Below are positions 43,878 through 53,898 of a stretch of 64,000 nucleotides of DNA, one piece after another. This DNA is from Fidelibacterota bacterium (GTDB lineage: Bacteria; Fidelibacterota; UBA8477; JABMPR01): positions 304,006-368,005 of the forward strand of contig JABHBL010000022.1 in NCBI GenBank assembly GCA_018673925.1, written 5' to 3'. Under the pieces are notes generated by a model. It had not been told where the DNA came from and did no database searches. It saw nothing but the letters and a program-made list of their open reading frames with translations. Both the position numbers and the translations under genes were made by a program. Position 1 is the first letter of the stretch. The number at the start of each line of letters is the position of its first letter.

Positions 43878-44570
43878 TCAGGTTCTAATCTCTAAACCTC
43901 CAAATGCCACAGTACAGTTCAATGTAATGTTCGTGGCACCTTCCGCCCCGCCCTTGGATTTGTCCTCAACCCCACCAAATATAGGGGTTCCAGTGACGAT
44001 GACATTCCAGTCTTCAGGTACTCGAATCTCTGCTCCGCCAAACAAAGCAGTTACGTTTACCACACAGCCAGTTTCAATGGCTTTTGCATCGGTGAGATCA
44101 ATTTCTACTCCCCCAAAAAGGGCCATTACATTGGCTCCCTTAAAGGCCTGGCTGTGAATCTTCTTTTCAACACCCCCAAATATGGCAGTGGCATTGATAA
44201 AATCATCATCCTCTGATGTGACTGTTGAAAAGGATAGACCGGGCTTCCCTTTTGATTTAAGAAGCATGGATACACCTACATAAAGAATAGCCAGTGGCCA
44301 TAGTTTAAAGATGCTCCCCCAATTAATAAAATCCAGAGTCGCAGAAAGCAGAACGAGACCAACTATAAACAGAATTGATCCGTTGCGGCGATCATCACTC
44401 TTGAGTTTTAAGAATCCTGCTACGATGAGGATAACAGGCCACCACTCGCTCAAAAAATGACCGAGATGCATAATATTCAGACTTTGTAAAAGAAAGATGG
44501 CGCCGATGGCGATGATAACAATAGCAATCCACGATTGCTGGTTACTTTTCCCAGGTAACTTTTCGGTCAT
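43878..44570 (-). CDS. LiaF-like membrane protein with toast-rack domain
   Basis: I start at the ATG at 44570 (AGGAG nine bases upstream); the track start is a TTG three codons earlier. The 230-aa product has four hydrophobic helices in the first half ('IAIVIIAIGAIFLLQSL', 'WWPVILIVAGFL'), the LiaI/LiaF-TM type. A C-terminal beta-rich domain carries four recurrent 'ATAIFGGVEKKI', 'VMALFGGVEIDL', 'VTALFGGAEIRV' and 'GTPIFGGVEDKS' strands. This toast-rack fold is linked to envelope-stress sensing in other bacteria. No LiaRS-type two-component system adjoins it. Confidence 0.87.
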   Translation of the reverse strand: MTEKLPGKSNQQSWIAIVIIAIGAIFLLQSLNIMHLGHFLSEWWPVILIVAGFLKLKSDDRRNGSILFIVGLVLLSATLDFINWGSIFKLWPLAILYVGVSMLLKSKGKPGLSFSTVTSEDDDFINATAIFGGVEKKIHSQAFKGANVMALFGGVEIDLTDAKAIETGCVVNVTALFGGAEIRVPEDWNVIVTGTPIFGGVEDKSKGGAEGATNITLNCTVAFGGLEIRT

Positions 44571-44627
44571 TTTATTCAACTCCTATATTCAAATATGTGA
44601 TTTGTAAAAATACGTTCAAAACTTGTT

Positions 44628-45440
44628 TTAGCCCAACGGTATTTTAAGCGAAATAACAAAATTTGACCCGTTCCCTCGGCTTTGAAGGGTAATGCTGTTT
44701 TGATTGTCATCTACTCCGAATCGTTTTAGCTCTGAGCGAGTGACCGTCCAGGCAATCAAAGAGCCTGTTATGGCCCCAGCAAGGATATCCGTAAAATAGT
44801 GCATATCCCCTGCAACCCTCAAATACGCAGTGAGACCTGCAACTCCCAGTAGCCCTGACCATATGGCTGATTCGTATTGTGGATAGGAACGACTCAAAAT
44901 CATGGAATTTGCAACAGCCTGTGAGAAGGCAACGCTACTATGGCCGCTGAAAAACGATGTGAAATCTTTGGAGCCTTCAGAGCTACGTGTACCAAAATAG
45001 TGATAGGGGCGCTCTCTGGCTGCACCGATCTTCACGAGACTGGTCATGATGCTGTTTGCAGCAAACACACGTGCATTGATCAATAAGGCTAGCTCCTTAT
45101 CCTCCGCCAGCATGGGTCCCCAGAGGAGACTTGACATGCTAAATCCATAAATCAGTCTATCACTCCAGGTTCTGGCCCCATCTTGTTTGTTAAGGCCAGC
45201 CCATAATTTATCTCGCATATATCTATCCAAGGAATTGGGAGAATCAAATCGAGGCTTCTCTGGAACAAAATGTTTTTTTCCATAAAGTTCAAGTCCAATA
45301 GCTAACCCCATCTCTGACCCTGAGATGAGCCAGTCTCTGTTAGAAATTTTTTGTGAATAACTCAAATTGGTTTGCAGGAGAATGACTGCAAGGATGAGAA
45401 ATATTCTAATTCGGGATTTGATGCGAGCTCTCCGATTCAA
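44628..45440 (-). CDS. PAP2-superfamily membrane phosphatase
   Basis: The 270-aa protein has the three acid-phosphatase motifs: 'KIGAARERPYHY' (KxxxxxxRP), 'FFSGHSSVAFS' (PSGH-like) and 'RVAGDMHYFTDILAG' (SRxxxxxHxxxD-like). Hydrophobic helices surround them, and there is a signal-like N-terminus ('FLILAVILLQTNLSYS'). Members dephosphorylate lipid phosphates such as phosphatidic acid or undecaprenyl pyrophosphate at the membrane. The start is a TTG 14 bases after the MTA phosphorylase stop, with no obvious ribosome site, so the N-terminus is uncertain. Confidence 0.9.
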   Translation of the reverse strand: MNRRARIKSRIRIFLILAVILLQTNLSYSQKISNRDWLISGSEMGLAIGLELYGKKHFVPEKPRFDSPNSLDRYMRDKLWAGLNKQDGARTWSDRLIYGFSMSSLLWGPMLAEDKELALLINARVFAANSIMTSLVKIGAARERPYHYFGTRSSEGSKDFTSFFSGHSSVAFSQAVANSMILSRSYPQYESAIWSGLLGVAGLTAYLRVAGDMHYFTDILAGAITGSLIAWTVTRSELKRFGVDDNQNSITLQSRGNGSNFVISLKIPLG

Positions 45441-45454
45441 TGGGCTGAATTCAT

Positions 45455-46303
45455 CTATTTAAGCAGAACATCCATCATGATTTTATGTCCACCACTCAGA
45501 AGGGTAGGATCAAACATAAGTGCTCCCTCCAGACTGGATTGACACTCACATTTTTGCTGATGATCATGATTTTGGATGGTGTGTTTGAGCAATCCCAGCG
45601 CACTTTCCAAACTTTCACTATATCGCTTAAGTAGCTGAGGCACAGTCACATGCTGGCTAGGGTCATCCATCCAACAATCGTAGTCCGTGGGGATGGCTAC
45701 AGTAGAGTAACACATCTGTGCCTCCCTGGCCAGAAAGGCTTCTGGTATATTCGTCATACCCACTAAATCACATCCAGCTGAATCCCGTAAAAAGAAACTT
45801 TCAGCCCGGGTTCCCAAACGAGGACCATCCACACAACCATAGGTCAAATTATCATGAATGGGTAATTTCAAAGTCTGACCAGAACTAAATATCTGATTCC
45901 GCAGTGTGCTGCAAACTGGTTCAGCTGACGTAATGTGAGCTACCAATCCATCTCCAAAAAAACTCTTGGGACGTCCATCTTTTACAAAATCAAAATATTG
46001 TGAGGGTAGAGCAAACTCGCCTGGTTTGATTTCCTCTCGAAGGCTTCCTGTTGCTGAAAAAGATATAATTCTTTTGACTCCCACCGATTTGAGAGCCCAA
46101 ATATTTGCTCGATAATTGACTTCAGAGGGTAATAGCTGATGAGATTCACCATGACGTGGCAAAAACACAATGTCCTCTTCCCCTACTTTCCCAAATGAAA
46201 GTTTAGCAGATGGTTCTCCAAAGGGGGTTCCAACAATCCTGCTATCAAGAACTTCCATCCAATCAACCTGGTACAATCCTGTACCACCGATAATCCCCAG
46301 CAT
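45455..46303 (-). CDS. mtnP: S-methyl-5'-thioadenosine phosphorylase
   Basis: The ATG at 46303 has GGGAG eight bases upstream and replaces the TTG of the track. The 282-aa enzyme is a family-2 nucleoside phosphorylase. It has 'IGGTGLYQVDWM' at the N-terminus, the phosphate-binding 'FLPRHGESHQLLPSEVNYRANIWALKSVGV', and 'GCDLVGMTNIPEAFLAREAQMCYSTVAIPTDYDCW' in the active site. The Met-Thr-Asn segment fits MTA over 6-oxopurine specificity. It splits methylthioadenosine into adenine and methylthioribose-1-phosphate. The PAP2 gene follows directly. Confidence 0.92.
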   Translation of the reverse strand: MLGIIGGTGLYQVDWMEVLDSRIVGTPFGEPSAKLSFGKVGEEDIVFLPRHGESHQLLPSEVNYRANIWALKSVGVKRIISFSATGSLREEIKPGEFALPSQYFDFVKDGRPKSFFGDGLVAHITSAEPVCSTLRNQIFSSGQTLKLPIHDNLTYGCVDGPRLGTRAESFFLRDSAGCDLVGMTNIPEAFLAREAQMCYSTVAIPTDYDCWMDDPSQHVTVPQLLKRYSESLESALGLLKHTIQNHDHQQKCECQSSLEGALMFDPTLLSGGHKIMMDVLLK

Positions 46304-46412
46304 CAATTATTCTCCCATAATTCGGAACAGAAAGTTGAGATTAATTCACAGGTTTAATCTAATCTCGAAACGATTGAGTAGTATCTTTTTCCCAACCAGT
46401 GGGGCTTTACAC

Positions 46413-46703
46413 CTAGTTTATGGCTTCTAATGAAGACATTGAGGATAATCGAGAATGAAAGGTTTCTGCAGAGAAGGAGCCTAGAAACCAAAGCTTGTTA
46501 TTGACCCAAATGGAGGGTGTAATCCCTCCTAAGGTTTGTCGATTGGCGCCGCTATCTGCAATATCTACCACACTCAGGACCATTTCAGGGTACTGTTCAC
46601 GGCTTTGAAGCAATGACTTCAACGTCTCATAACTGAAGTTGCATCCATCACGGATTATGATTTCTACATTGATTTGATCTGAATCGGTATTGATGTTTTC
46701 CAT
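46413..46703 (-). CDS. Small thioredoxin-fold protein with CxxS motif
   Basis: This 96-aa ORF has the spacing of a minimal thioredoxin/glutaredoxin fold. A first strand 'VEIIIRDGC' leads to 'CNFSYETLKSLL' (Cys-x-x-Ser at the helix start), and a later 'GGITPSIWVNNKLWFLGSF' carries the cis-proline loop. With one active-site cysteine it would act as a monothiol or binding protein, not a dithiol reductase. Substrate and partner are unknown. It lies downstream of the Crp/Fnr gene in the same direction, after a 71-base gap. There is no strong ribosome site. Confidence 0.7.
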   Translation of the reverse strand: MENINTDSDQINVEIIIRDGCNFSYETLKSLLQSREQYPEMVLSVVDIADSGANRQTLGGITPSIWVNNKLWFLGSFSAETFHSRLSSMSSLEAIN

Positions 46704-46774
46704 GGCTGAATCTAGACAGCCCCTGGAAGTAGGACTGTCATATTGCTGACATGTTGGTGGAAGCTCGCTACAAC

Positions 46775-47458
46775 TCAGGATTCAAGCTGGTCTAGCTCAC
46801 CCTTAAGCTGGAGAAATCTTCGGGAGAATTTTATCACATCTTGTTCAGCCAATTCGTTTAAGACCTGATTTACAGTCTGTCTGGCCGTGGCTGTGAGATC
46901 TGCTATCTCCTGATGAGTAAGAAATGGTCGCACCATCCAACCATCTACCATCTTTTTTCCAAATGTTTCTACATAGCGGTGCAGGAATGAAGTAATCCTC
47001 TGACTGGCATTTTTGAACACTAAATCCTCAACGTGGGCTTGAATCTTACGTAAGCGCCAGCCAATGAACTTGTTAACACTCATCGTCAGATTGGGACTTT
47101 TCTCCATGAGATCCTGAAAATCTCGTTTGTCCATCGCACAGACAATGGCGTCCTCAACTACTTCAGCAATATTGTCATGAGTATCCTGCCCCAGGATGGC
47201 GCTCTCCCCAAATATTTCACCAGGTCCTAAAAGTTGAAGCGTAGTCGTTTTACCATCTTCAGATAGTCTGTAAATCTTAATTTTTCCCGCTTTGAGAAAA
47301 TAAATTGTATTTGATGCGTCCTCGGGGAAATAGATAATTTCTTTTTTTGAATTGTTTTGCATGGATGTATTCTCAGCAAGCTCCATCATCATCTTGGGAC
47401 TCATACCATCAAACATATTGAAATTCTGCAAATACCATAATTTGGTTTTTTCAGCCAT
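46775..47458 (-). CDS. Crp/Fnr-family transcription regulator
   Basis: The 227-aa protein has an N-terminal cyclic-nucleotide-binding barrel (about 10-125, 'IYFLKAGKIKIYRLSEDGKTTTLQLLGPGEIFGESAIL'), a long dimer helix, and a C-terminal winged helix ('FLTHQEIADLTATARQTVNQVLNEL'). No N-terminal cysteine cluster for an FNR-type Fe-S centre is seen, so it is more likely effector- or redox-insensitive. The cAMP-binding Arg-Ser pair is not obvious. It could regulate the tyrosine phenol-lyase/tryptophanase gene encoded upstream. Confidence 0.92.
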   Translation of the reverse strand: MAEKTKLWYLQNFNMFDGMSPKMMMELAENTSMQNNSKKEIIYFPEDASNTIYFLKAGKIKIYRLSEDGKTTTLQLLGPGEIFGESAILGQDTHDNIAEVVEDAIVCAMDKRDFQDLMEKSPNLTMSVNKFIGWRLRKIQAHVEDLVFKNASQRITSFLHRYVETFGKKMVDGWMVRPFLTHQEIADLTATARQTVNQVLNELAEQDVIKFSRRFLQLKGELDQLES

Positions 47459-47604
47459 GATCTATTTATCTCCTACTTTCTATGGGGAATCAAGTCCAAC
47501 AACAGTCACTATCCGTCACAGATTATCAATTTCAACAATTTGATTCCTTGTTGGCAGTATAATAGTTGAACGATCTATTTATTCAAACTGATAGTTGGCA
47601 AAGC

Positions 47605-47634
47605 AGAAACGGCTCCACTATGGGAGCCGTTTCT
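47605..47634 (-). terminator. Hairpin terminator of tpl
   Basis: AGAAACGGCTCC/GGAGCCGTTTCT is a perfect twelve-pair stem with a six-base loop, 24 bases after the tpl stop on the minus strand. It is followed by a weak T-rich stretch (GCTTTG). Confidence 0.75.
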
Positions 47635-47658
47635 ATCACATATTTGTTTGATTCAGAA

Positions 47659-49104
<1,446 letters not shown>

Positions 49105-49266
49105 TCAAGTGCTTGCACCCACCATCTCGTAATCAGAGCTGGATTAAGGGATAGTTTCTAAATCCAGCTCGATGAAATACCAAGCAAGAAGCGTTCCATG
49201 AATTTTGATGGTTGAAGTGTATGTATAAGGGTGGGAGTTCTTAAGCGGGATGGTTCTCCAAATGAG

Positions 49267-49767
49267 CTACAAGATGGGCATATCTGACGAGGCCAGTGGA
49301 AAAGGGATGCTAATAGTCGCATCATCCAGGTAGAGCATATAGATGGAACTGGCGGGCAGAGTCTCTCGTTTCATTGATATCCCGGTAAAATATTGAATTT
49401 GATCCGCACTCACATCAAGTATGATACTGGGTATTCGTGTGCCATCATTCAATTCTATTACATCGCCAAGTGCGTCAGGATCTTTTCCTTTTAAGAGAGA
49501 GTGTAAATCTAGATTCATATTGGTCTCCAGGTATTGAACATTGCTTCGACTGACTATTTGCATGGAAGCGTCCCCATGATTATGAAAGTAGTAATAGGTG
49601 TCGTCGGAGGAAATCAACCGACCCTGTATAGGTTCTTCATCAAGATCAACAAACTCTATTGACATATCTTCATTTTCACTGCCATCTACGTAGTCGAGAT
49701 TTGCAGGTTTTGCTGAAACAGTTGCAGAGGTGAGAACAAGAGCAAGTAAGTATTTGAGTGTTTTCAT
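49267..49767 (-). CDS. Secreted protein of unknown function
   Basis: I do not recognise this 166-aa product. It has a short signal peptide ending 'ATVSAKP'. The mature part is rich in acidic residues and beta-strand-like stretches ('IQGRLISSDDTYYYFHNHGDASMQIVSRSNVQYLET', 'TRIPSIILDVSADQIQYF'). The pattern of short strands ending in 'GRLISSDD' and 'V.YLE' recalls small SH3-like or Sm-like barrels that read surface or RNA contacts, but this is only an impression. It stands alone upstream of tpl. Confidence 0.7.
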   Translation of the reverse strand: MKTLKYLLALVLTSATVSAKPANLDYVDGSENEDMSIEFVDLDEEPIQGRLISSDDTYYYFHNHGDASMQIVSRSNVQYLETNMNLDLHSLLKGKDPDALGDVIELNDGTRIPSIILDVSADQIQYFTGISMKRETLPASSIYMLYLDDATISIPFPLASSDMPIL

Positions 49768-49956
49768 GGCTACATCCTTTCAGGCAGACCTGTTTTGGTC
49801 CGACTGTAAACATGTTAGCCTATCAGGTGAGACACCTCAATCAGGCTTAACCTAGTGTTTGGGGTGGATTTACCCTATAGATGAATATCTTTAAAATGGA
49901 AATTTGCCGAGAATATTCAGGAAAAGACTATGCTCGTGGACAGTATTAGATGCAAC

Positions 49957-49998
49957 AATCCCCTTCCACAATGATCCCTTTTATAGTGGAAGGGGATT
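49957..49998. other. Perfect 13-bp inverted repeat downstream of symporter
   Basis: AATCCCCTTCCAC and GTGGAAGGGGATT are exact complements around a 16-base loop. It lies 42 bases past the symporter stop, so it may be a terminator or an mRNA 3'-end stabiliser. No T-run follows on the minus strand. Confidence 0.6.
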
Positions 49999-50039
49999 TG
50001 AATATATTTCTAATTTCTTTAGTGCTTCAACTTATGGAA

Positions 50040-51605
50040 TTACCACCAAATTGTGTACAGCACTGATAAAATTGCAAAGATTCCTATTGCACCTACATTG
50101 AAAACTGTATCTGTATGAAAGAGATCCTTGTCAATTTTGATAGCCTTGGCAGAAACACCTTTCTTCTCAATCAAAGTAATGATCACAACGATTGCGCTGA
50201 GGATTAAAAAGACCACTCCCATGCGATTCAAGAAAGGCAGGGCTGGTATAAAGAATTTTATGGCCAGGGATAAAGGAATAGTCAATACGGCTGCCCACAC
50301 TGCTGAATTTGCTGTTGCCTTTTTCCAGAATAAACCAAAAATGAATATGGCAAAGATACCGGGGCTTATAAATCCAGTGAACTCTTGAATAAATTGGAAA
50401 GCTTGCTCCAGGCTTGATAAAGAAGGAGCAATAATGACTGCAACAATTAGAGCAACTGCGCTTGTCACACGACCAATAAACACTAAACGTTCTTCAGAAG
50501 CATCCTTGTTAATTATCTGCTTGTAAATATCCATTGAGAATATGGTAGCTGTACTATTAACCATTGAGCTCAAAGATGAAACGATGGCTGCAATCAATGC
50601 CGCGAAAGCCAGACCTTTCAAGCCAGTAGGTACAAAAGTACTTAGGAGCCATGGATAGGCCTCATCAGGCTTGGCTAAATCTGCACTTAACGCATAGGCA
50701 ACTATGCCAGGAATTACAACAATGAGAGGGGTCAATATCTTGAGATATCCACCAAACATGAGTCCACGCTGGGCTTCTTTGATAGATTTGGCAGCTAAAG
50801 CCCTCTGAATGATGTACTGGTTACAACCCCAGTAAAAGAAATGCGCCATCCACATACCACCTAACAAGACGCCAAGTCCAGGCAATTCTGCGTAGTTTGG
50901 ATTTGATTTATCCAGAATCATATCAAATTTTTCAGGTACCTTGGCCATGAGATCACTAAATCCAGCAAAGGCCCCCTGGCCACCACTTACTTGATCGAGA
51001 GCGAAATATGTAGTAACCAAACCACCTATAATAAGAATGAGAACTTGTACCACATCTGTCCAAACAACAGCTTTTAACCCACCATAAATAGTATATAGAG
51101 CAGAGAACAATGCCAGTCCTGCAATACCCCAAATAAGTGGTACGCCGAGGATAGTTCTTAATGCTAGGGCTCCCAAATAAAGTACTGATGTCAAATTGAC
51201 AAAGACATATAGTAGAAGCCAGAATACAGCAAGACCAGTCCTTACGCGACTATCATATCTGATTTCCAGCAATTGAGGCATGGTATAGATACCCTCTTTA
51301 AGAAAGATGGGTAAAAAGTATTTGGCCACCACGATCAGCGTGATGGCAGCAGTCCATTCGTAGGTTGCTATACCCAGGCCAATGACATAGCCTGAACCGG
51401 ACATCCCGATATACTGTTCTGCGGATATATTGGCCGCAATGAGCGAAAAACCAATAGCCCACCAGGGCAAGGCTTTACTAGCGAGGAAATAGTCGCTTGA
51501 GTTTTTTTTGTGACCCTTTTTCTCCCTGGAAACATACAGTCCCAAACCTACAATGAAGACGATGTAACTGATAAAAACAACATAATCCAATGTTGAAAAA
51601 TGCAT
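50040..51605 (-). CDS. Sodium:solute symporter, SSS family
   Basis: The 521-aa membrane protein has about 13-14 hydrophobic helices and the SSS signature, for instance 'SDYFLASKALPWWAIGFSLIAANISAEQYIGMSGSGYVIGL' at residues 37-77 and 'GGLKAVVWTDVVQVLILIIGG' near 175. 'WMAHFFYWGCNQYIIQRALAAKS' matches the SGLT branch, which carries sugars or similar polar solutes with Na+. The ATG has AAAGGG seven bases upstream. No catabolic genes adjoin; the GH105-like cassette is 7 kb away, so a link to oligosaccharide use is speculative. Confidence 0.93.
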   Translation of the reverse strand: MHFSTLDYVVFISYIVFIVGLGLYVSREKKGHKKNSSDYFLASKALPWWAIGFSLIAANISAEQYIGMSGSGYVIGLGIATYEWTAAITLIVVAKYFLPIFLKEGIYTMPQLLEIRYDSRVRTGLAVFWLLLYVFVNLTSVLYLGALALRTILGVPLIWGIAGLALFSALYTIYGGLKAVVWTDVVQVLILIIGGLVTTYFALDQVSGGQGAFAGFSDLMAKVPEKFDMILDKSNPNYAELPGLGVLLGGMWMAHFFYWGCNQYIIQRALAAKSIKEAQRGLMFGGYLKILTPLIVVIPGIVAYALSADLAKPDEAYPWLLSTFVPTGLKGLAFAALIAAIVSSLSSMVNSTATIFSMDIYKQIINKDASEERLVFIGRVTSAVALIVAVIIAPSLSSLEQAFQFIQEFTGFISPGIFAIFIFGLFWKKATANSAVWAAVLTIPLSLAIKFFIPALPFLNRMGVVFLILSAIVVIITLIEKKGVSAKAIKIDKDLFHTDTVFNVGAIGIFAILSVLYTIWW

Positions 51606-51937
51606 GCATTAACCCTTTTCGTTTTATTTAATACTTTAGTGACTGAGATACTGATTAATCAGTCGGTACGCATCAATAATACATGGATTCAATTATTGAT
51701 TTATAATTCTAACTTTACGTATGACAAATATCAGGCCACAACGATGATGGTCTTGATTAGACCTTTTGAATTGATAAAAGCTTAATTTATTATCATTTTC
51801 ATAAAATTGATTATCAATATGAATAGCTAGCTAACTGATTGGCCAGATCATATGTAATTGGAAGTTAACAATGCAGATCTATTCTTGTTAACTGGGAGGA
51901 TTTGCACCCGTTAAAATAATTGATTTAGGTTTAAAAT
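51606..51937. other. 332-base intergenic region with operator-like palindrome
   Basis: The spacer precedes the symporter gene. It is AT-rich and holds ACTGATTAATCAGT (51650-51663), a perfect 14-bp palindrome 45 bases before the symporter start. That is a good position for a repressor site. Nothing else is recognised. Confidence 0.5.
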
Positions 51938-52360
51938 TCAGCCGGTTGTTACTCGATCAACCACCGCCATTAAATCTTCAGTATTGAAGGGCTTATTGAT
52001 TGAATCATCTGCTCCAAGAATCATAGCTTCCTTTAAATAGGAATCAACATATCCAGTCATAGCGATTATTTTCACAGTTTTGGATTGTTTTCTAATTTTT
52101 CTTATGGTTTCAATGCCCTCGACACGTGGCATGACGATATCAGTAATCACAAAATCTGTTGGATTGCTTTCAAACATAGCTATCCCCTCGCGACCATCAC
52201 TGGCTGTGAGGACATCATAACCCTGTTCAACAAAAAATGTGACTAAGACATCCCTGATGGATTTCTCATCATCAACAATTAGTATCGTTTTGGCATGATC
52301 ACTCTGTAATGGCAACTCTGACTCTCTCTGCTCTAATTTCAACATTCTAAACGGTTTCAT
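51938..52360 (-). CDS. Single-domain response regulator (receiver protein)
   Basis: The track starts at a TTG; I use the ATG at 52360, giving 140 aa. Residues about 20-138 form a receiver domain: 'ILIVDDEKSIRDVL' with the acidic pair, phospho-acceptor Asp in 'FVITDIVMPRVEG', Thr in 'IIAMTGYV' and Lys in 'SINKPFNTEDL'. There is no output domain, so it probably works as a diffusible phosphate carrier or by protein contact. It is divergent from the NtrC-type activator gene. A sigma-54-like site lies upstream. Confidence 0.9.
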   Translation of the reverse strand: MKPFRMLKLEQRESELPLQSDHAKTILIVDDEKSIRDVLVTFFVEQGYDVLTASDGREGIAMFESNPTDFVITDIVMPRVEGIETIRKIRKQSKTVKIIAMTGYVDSYLKEAMILGADDSINKPFNTEDLMAVVDRVTTG

Positions 52361-52421
52361 AATTACTCTTATTTGCGGAGCTTTGAAAGGACTTAATCTT
52401 ATCTCTAGGAAGTGGCTAATC

Positions 52422-52437
52422 TTCAAATCACGTGCCA
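52422..52437 (-). promoter_or_regulatory. Sigma-54-like promoter upstream of receiver gene
   Basis: On the minus strand the sequence TGGCACG-TGAT-TTGAA matches the sigma-54 consensus TGGCACG-N4-TTGCW except for C to A in the -12 element. It lies about 62 bases before the receiver ATG, in the spacer shared with a divergent sigma-54 activator gene. Confidence 0.4.
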
Positions 52438-52485
52438 AACTTAATTTTTGCTTGCATTATAGATGATTAAGTCAAAGTTTGGCGC

Positions 52486-53859
52486 ATGGTCTCCATCCAT
52501 ATTATTGACGATGACGCCGAGATCAGAGAGGTTCTCAGGGAACTCTTTGAATCGGACGACTATGAAGTATCCACCTTCAACTCAGCTGAAGATGCCCACC
52601 CATACATTCTCCGTGAAAATCCGGATCTGATCCTTTTAGATATTGGTCTACCGGGTATGGATGGCCTCACCTATCTCGAGAAGTTGAAAAATGAATTTGA
52701 AGACGTGGAAGTCATCATGATTACGGGTCAAGCAGATCTTCGGTCGGCGATTCGGGCCATTAAGCTGGGTGCTATGGATTACATTCGAAAACCAATTGAT
52801 CCAGATGAGTTGAAGATCCAGGTCAACCACGCCATTGATCGTCGCAAAAAAAGGGAACAACTGAATTATCTTCAGGTTAAAAGTAATTTACAGTTTGGTG
52901 ATATCGTGGGTACCAGTCAACCCATGGAAAAAGTTTATCAGTTTATCTATCAGGTCGCTGAATCTTCAAAGACAACGGTGCTTATACGCGGTGAGACTGG
53001 CACTGGCAAAGGACTGGTGGCACGGTCAATTCATAATCAGAGTCCCCGAGCAAAAAACCCATTTATTGAGGTGAATTGCTCTGCGATTCAACCAAGCCTC
53101 CTGGAATCAGAATTATTCGGTCATGAGGCTGGAGCCTTCACCGATGCAAAGAATAGAAAAAAAGGTCTGCTGGAGCTGGCCCATGATGGGACATTCTTTC
53201 TGGATGAGGTTGGTGATATGAACCTGGCCTCGCAGTCCAAGCTTTTGAAGGTCCTGGAAGAGAAAACTTTTCGGCGTGTCGGAGGGACAAAAGAGATTAA
53301 AATTGATGCCCGCATCATTAGTGCGTCATCCCGGGACCTGATGCAGCTGGTGGAGGAAAAAACGTTTAGGGCCGATCTGTATTACCGCCTTAATGTTGCT
53401 TCTGTTCGGCTTCCTGCCCTTCGAGATCGTAATGATGACATCCTGATCCTGGCTAATTACTTCCTTGAGGTATTCAATAAGGAATTTAACCGAAATATCA
53501 GAAGTATTTCCCCAGAAGCACTGAAAATGCTGACGAGGCATCCCTGGGTTGGGAATGTCAGGGAGATACGAAATGTCATGGAGCGTGCAGTATTGTTCGA
53601 ACAGAGCGATGTGCTTTCATCGCAGAACATTAGCCTTCAACCAATCAGCCCGAACGAAAACGCTTCTTTGAGCATTGATGTGGATCTCAATCAGGATTTT
53701 CAGCTTCCTGAAGCAGGAATTTCTCTGGAGGAACTTGAACAGTATTTATTGAAACAAGCGCTTGAACGATCTGGAGGTAATAAGACCAAGGCTGCCGCGC
53801 TACTGGGTCTTAGCCGAGAGACGATGAAATACCGTTTGAAAAAATTCAAACTTTCTTAA
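52486..53859 (+). CDS. NtrC-family sigma-54-dependent response regulator
   Basis: The 457-aa protein has a receiver domain (1-120, Asp in 'LILLDIGLPGMDG'), an AAA+ domain with Walker A 'GETGTGKGLVARSIH', the sigma-54-contact loop 'GAFTDA' (consensus GAFTGA), Walker B 'GTFFLDEVGDM' and an arginine-finger region 'RADLYYRL'. A C-terminal Fis-type helix-turn-helix follows ('GNKTKAAALLGLSRETMKYRLKKF'). It activates sigma-54 promoters when phosphorylated. The next gene, 39 bases on, encodes a kinase-like protein that may be its partner. Confidence 0.95.
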   Translation: MVSIHIIDDDAEIREVLRELFESDDYEVSTFNSAEDAHPYILRENPDLILLDIGLPGMDGLTYLEKLKNEFEDVEVIMITGQADLRSAIRAIKLGAMDYIRKPIDPDELKIQVNHAIDRRKKREQLNYLQVKSNLQFGDIVGTSQPMEKVYQFIYQVAESSKTTVLIRGETGTGKGLVARSIHNQSPRAKNPFIEVNCSAIQPSLLESELFGHEAGAFTDAKNRKKGLLELAHDGTFFLDEVGDMNLASQSKLLKVLEEKTFRRVGGTKEIKIDARIISASSRDLMQLVEEKTFRADLYYRLNVASVRLPALRDRNDDILILANYFLEVFNKEFNRNIRSISPEALKMLTRHPWVGNVREIRNVMERAVLFEQSDVLSSQNISLQPISPNENASLSIDVDLNQDFQLPEAGISLEELEQYLLKQALERSGGNKTKAAALLGLSRETMKYRLKKFKLS

Positions 53860-53898
53860 CAGACTACTATTGAGCGCGTTGACCTAGTAGAATTGTGA

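Noticed and set aside
52486-53859. Loss of sigma-54 contact because the loop reads GAFTDA and not GAFTGA
   Set aside because: The loop is otherwise intact, and the D variant is, as far as I know, common in active NtrC-type proteins.
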